Shown here in pieces: positions 6,335 to 7,609 of a stretch of DNA of 7,609 nucleotides. The translations under genes and the position numbers were made by a program. Within the stretch, counting starts at the first letter, position 1, and each line of letters starts with the position of its first letter. Origin of the DNA: Frankiaceae bacterium (lineage in GTDB: Bacteria; Actinomycetota; Actinomycetes; Mycobacteriales; SCTD01); the NCBI GenBank assembly GCA_026786045.1, contig JAJAYV010000051.1:1-7609 (forward strand), given 5' to 3'. The notes under the pieces were generated by a model. The model ran no database searches and was not told where the DNA came from. It was given only the letters and a program-made list of their open reading frames with translations.

Positions 6335-6775
6335 ATGCTGGTCTGCTTCGACAGCAGCGCCCTGGTCAAGCTGCTCGTGGACGAGCACGGGAGCGACCTG
6401 GTGGCGCGCCTGTGGGACGACGCCGACGTGCTGGTGGCGAGCCGTCTCGTCGTCCCCGAGGTGGCCGCCGCCCTGCACGCCGCGCACCGGAGCCGCCGGC
6501 TCGACGACGGAGCCCTGCGCCTGGCGCTCACCCTGTGGGACGCCTACCTGCCCGCGCTGCGCATCGTCGAGCTCAGTCCCTCCCTGGGCCGGACGGCCGC
6601 CGGGCTGACGGTGACGCACGCGCTGGCCGGAGCCGATGCCGTGCACCTGGCCAGCGCGCTCGCCCTGGACCGGGCCGACCCGGTCCTGGCTGTGTGGGAC
6701 AGCCGTCTGCACGCCGGCGCCCGCGCGGCGGGCGTGCGCACGGTCCCGGCGTCGCTGGGTGAGGAGCCGCTCTGA
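6335..6775 (+). CDS. vapC: PIN-domain ribonuclease toxin, VapC type
   Basis: A 146-aa single PIN domain, usual VapC length. The acidic metal-binding set is intact: D6 in FDSSALVK, E42 in VPEVAAAL, D101 in GADAVHLASAL and D122 in VWDSRLHAGARAAG. It should therefore be an active Mg2+/Mn2+-dependent endoribonuclease; characterised relatives cut tRNA or rRNA and arrest translation. The ATG lies three bases after the antitoxin stop with no ribosome site of its own, so synthesis probably depends on ribosomes ending the antitoxin. That coupling keeps toxin output below antitoxin. The partner is Phd/YefM-like rather than a classical VapB, a combination that is common in actinobacteria. The RNA target cannot be read from the sequence. 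Confidence 0.92.
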   Translation: MLVCFDSSALVKLLVDEHGSDLVARLWDDADVLVASRLVVPEVAAALHAAHRSRRLDDGALRLALTLWDAYLPALRIVELSPSLGRTAAGLTVTHALAGADAVHLASALALDRADPVLAVWDSRLHAGARAAGVRTVPASLGEEPL

Positions 6776-6805
6776 GGACGGGCGGTTCGGTGCGGCGACA
6801 AGGAG

Positions 6806-6828
6806 GTAGCGGCGCCCCTACTGCCGCT
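6806..6828. terminator. Weak hairpin between convergent genes
   Basis: AGCGGC (6808-6813) and GCCGCT (6823-6828) can pair as a six-base stem with a nine-base loop. GTAG (6806-6809) with CTAC (6818-6821) is a competing fold. The hairpin sits where vapC and the minus-strand gene converge and overlaps the latter's stop. There is no T-run on either side, so any termination role is doubtful. Confidence 0.2.
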
Positions 6829-7609
6829 CAGCCTCGGCCGGCCAGTCCGCGAGCAACGACTCCACGACCTGCTCCTCGTGCACCGCGACACCGCGCTCGG
6901 CCATGACCTGCGCCAGCTGCGGGTCCCAGGGCGTGACCGCCGGGCGTCCGGTCAACGCCCCTCCACCGGGCGCAGCGAGGTAGGCCTCGGTCGTCATCCG
7001 CCAGGGACGAACACCCTGCCGTTCGACCAGCCAGCTGCAGATCTCCACGCCTCGCCAGTCCAGGTCGCCGTGGTAGCTCAACGTCGCGTCGAGGCGCGCC
7101 AGCAGGTCGAGCGCCACATGCGCGGGCCAACCTGCCGTGCACACCACGGCGAAGAAGCCGCCGTGGTGCAGCGCGAAAGCCTCCAGGACAGAGGGGTTCT
7201 CGACCACGAGGACAGGCCCGTTGATGCGGACCTCGCGCCGCTGCAGGTCCCACGGCGTCAGGTGCACCGGGTCGCCGCGCTCGGCAGCATCCACGAGCGG
7301 TCCACCAGCGCGCGGTCGGAGCCCCAGCGTGAGCACGCTGGTGGACACATTGTCCGCCTGCACACCCACGCTCTCCCACACTGCGCGCCGCTCGGCGGCT
7401 GTGGCCGGCAGCACGCCGGCGTTGACCCCACGCAGGACGACGGCAGCGAGCGGTTGCCCGTCGTCGAGGGCGTGCGCGTCGCCGGTGACCGCGGCCGCGA
7501 GCTGGGTGCGCAGCCGTGGCGCACCAGGCAGATGGGCACGGACCGCGACCGCGTGCTGCGCCACCTGCTCGGCATCGGCAAGCCGGCTCAGCACCCCGCT
7601 GCTGCGCAC
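6818..7609 (-). CDS. jetD: Wadjet type II JetD-like nuclease subunit (TIGR02679/DUF2399), partial at window edge
   Basis: C-terminal 263 residues; the N-terminus lies beyond 7609, so the GTG at 7607-7609 is not a claimed start. The fragment shows the TIGR02679/DUF2399 pattern: PVHLTPWDLQ (114-123), then a Toprim-like core with VLVVENPSVLEA (133-144, E137) and YHGDLDWRGVEI (179-190, acidic pair D182 and D184). The C-terminal signature EEQVVESLLADW follows (245-256). E plus DxD is the metal triad of Toprim/topoisomerase VI-A-like nucleases. TIGR02679 is the fourth component of the TIGR02677-02680 set, recognised as type II Wadjet, in which an SMC-like JetABC motor senses small circular DNA and JetD cuts it. 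jetD is normally last, so on this strand jetA, jetB and jetC should lie to the right, outside the window. No lesion is seen in this part. The family call is from motif memory, not a search. Confidence 0.85.
   Translation of the reverse strand: MRSSGVLSRLADAEQVAQHAVAVRAHLPGAPRLRTQLAAAVTGDAHALDDGQPLAAVVLRGVNAGVLPATAAERRAVWESVGVQADNVSTSVLTLGLRPRAGGPLVDAAERGDPVHLTPWDLQRREVRINGPVLVVENPSVLEAFALHHGGFFAVVCTAGWPAHVALDLLARLDATLSYHGDLDWRGVEICSWLVERQGVRPWRMTTEAYLAAPGGGALTGRPAVTPWDPQLAQVMAERGVAVHEEQVVESLLADWPAEAERQ

Noticed and set aside
5909..6712. A 267-codon minus-strand frame opposite the toxin-antitoxin genes
   Set aside because: It is antisense to two genes with intact family motifs, and its Gln/His/Gly/Arg-rich product matches nothing.
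1..7609. tRNA genes, CRISPR arrays, insertion-sequence ends
   Set aside because: I saw no cloverleaf, no regularly spaced repeats, no transposase and no paired terminal inverted repeats. Reading by eye cannot exclude short degenerate remnants.

Overview
The window comes from a very GC-rich actinobacterium. Codon third positions are almost all G or C, start codons are ATG or GTG, genes overlap or abut, and one gene looks leaderless. The style resembles Geodermatophilaceae (Blastococcus, Geodermatophilus, Modestobacter), but that placement is inference, since no rRNA or marker gene is present.

Left part (3-5977): an amine-catabolism locus built around a divergent promoter region at 2201-2459. 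Leftward run a 12-segment permease of the ethanolamine-permease type and a FadR-type GntR regulator, which are translationally coupled. Rightward run a type-I glutamine-synthetase-like gamma-glutamyl-amine ligase, an NAD-type aldehyde dehydrogenase and a short-chain dehydrogenase, tightly packed as one operon. The simplest reading is a microcompartment-free ethanolamine (or similar amino-alcohol) route. The permease imports the amine and the ligase caps it with glutamate. The short-chain dehydrogenase oxidises the alcohol, the aldehyde dehydrogenase makes the acid (gamma-glutamylglycine if the substrate is ethanolamine), and a gamma-glutamyl hydrolase not present here would release glutamate and glycine. 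The regulator would sense the substrate or an intermediate.

Middle (5978-6775): a short intergenic stretch with a probable leaderless promoter, then a type II toxin-antitoxin pair: a Phd/YefM-like antitoxin and a PIN-domain (VapC-type) ribonuclease toxin.

Right edge (6818-7609, minus strand): the C-terminal 263 residues of a TIGR02679/DUF2399-type protein with an intact Toprim-like acidic triad. I read it as JetD, the nuclease subunit of a type II Wadjet anti-plasmid system. Its partners jetA, jetB and jetC would lie beyond the right edge. This is the most notable item in the window: a defence locus, flanked by a toxin-antitoxin pair, begins where the metabolic operon ends.
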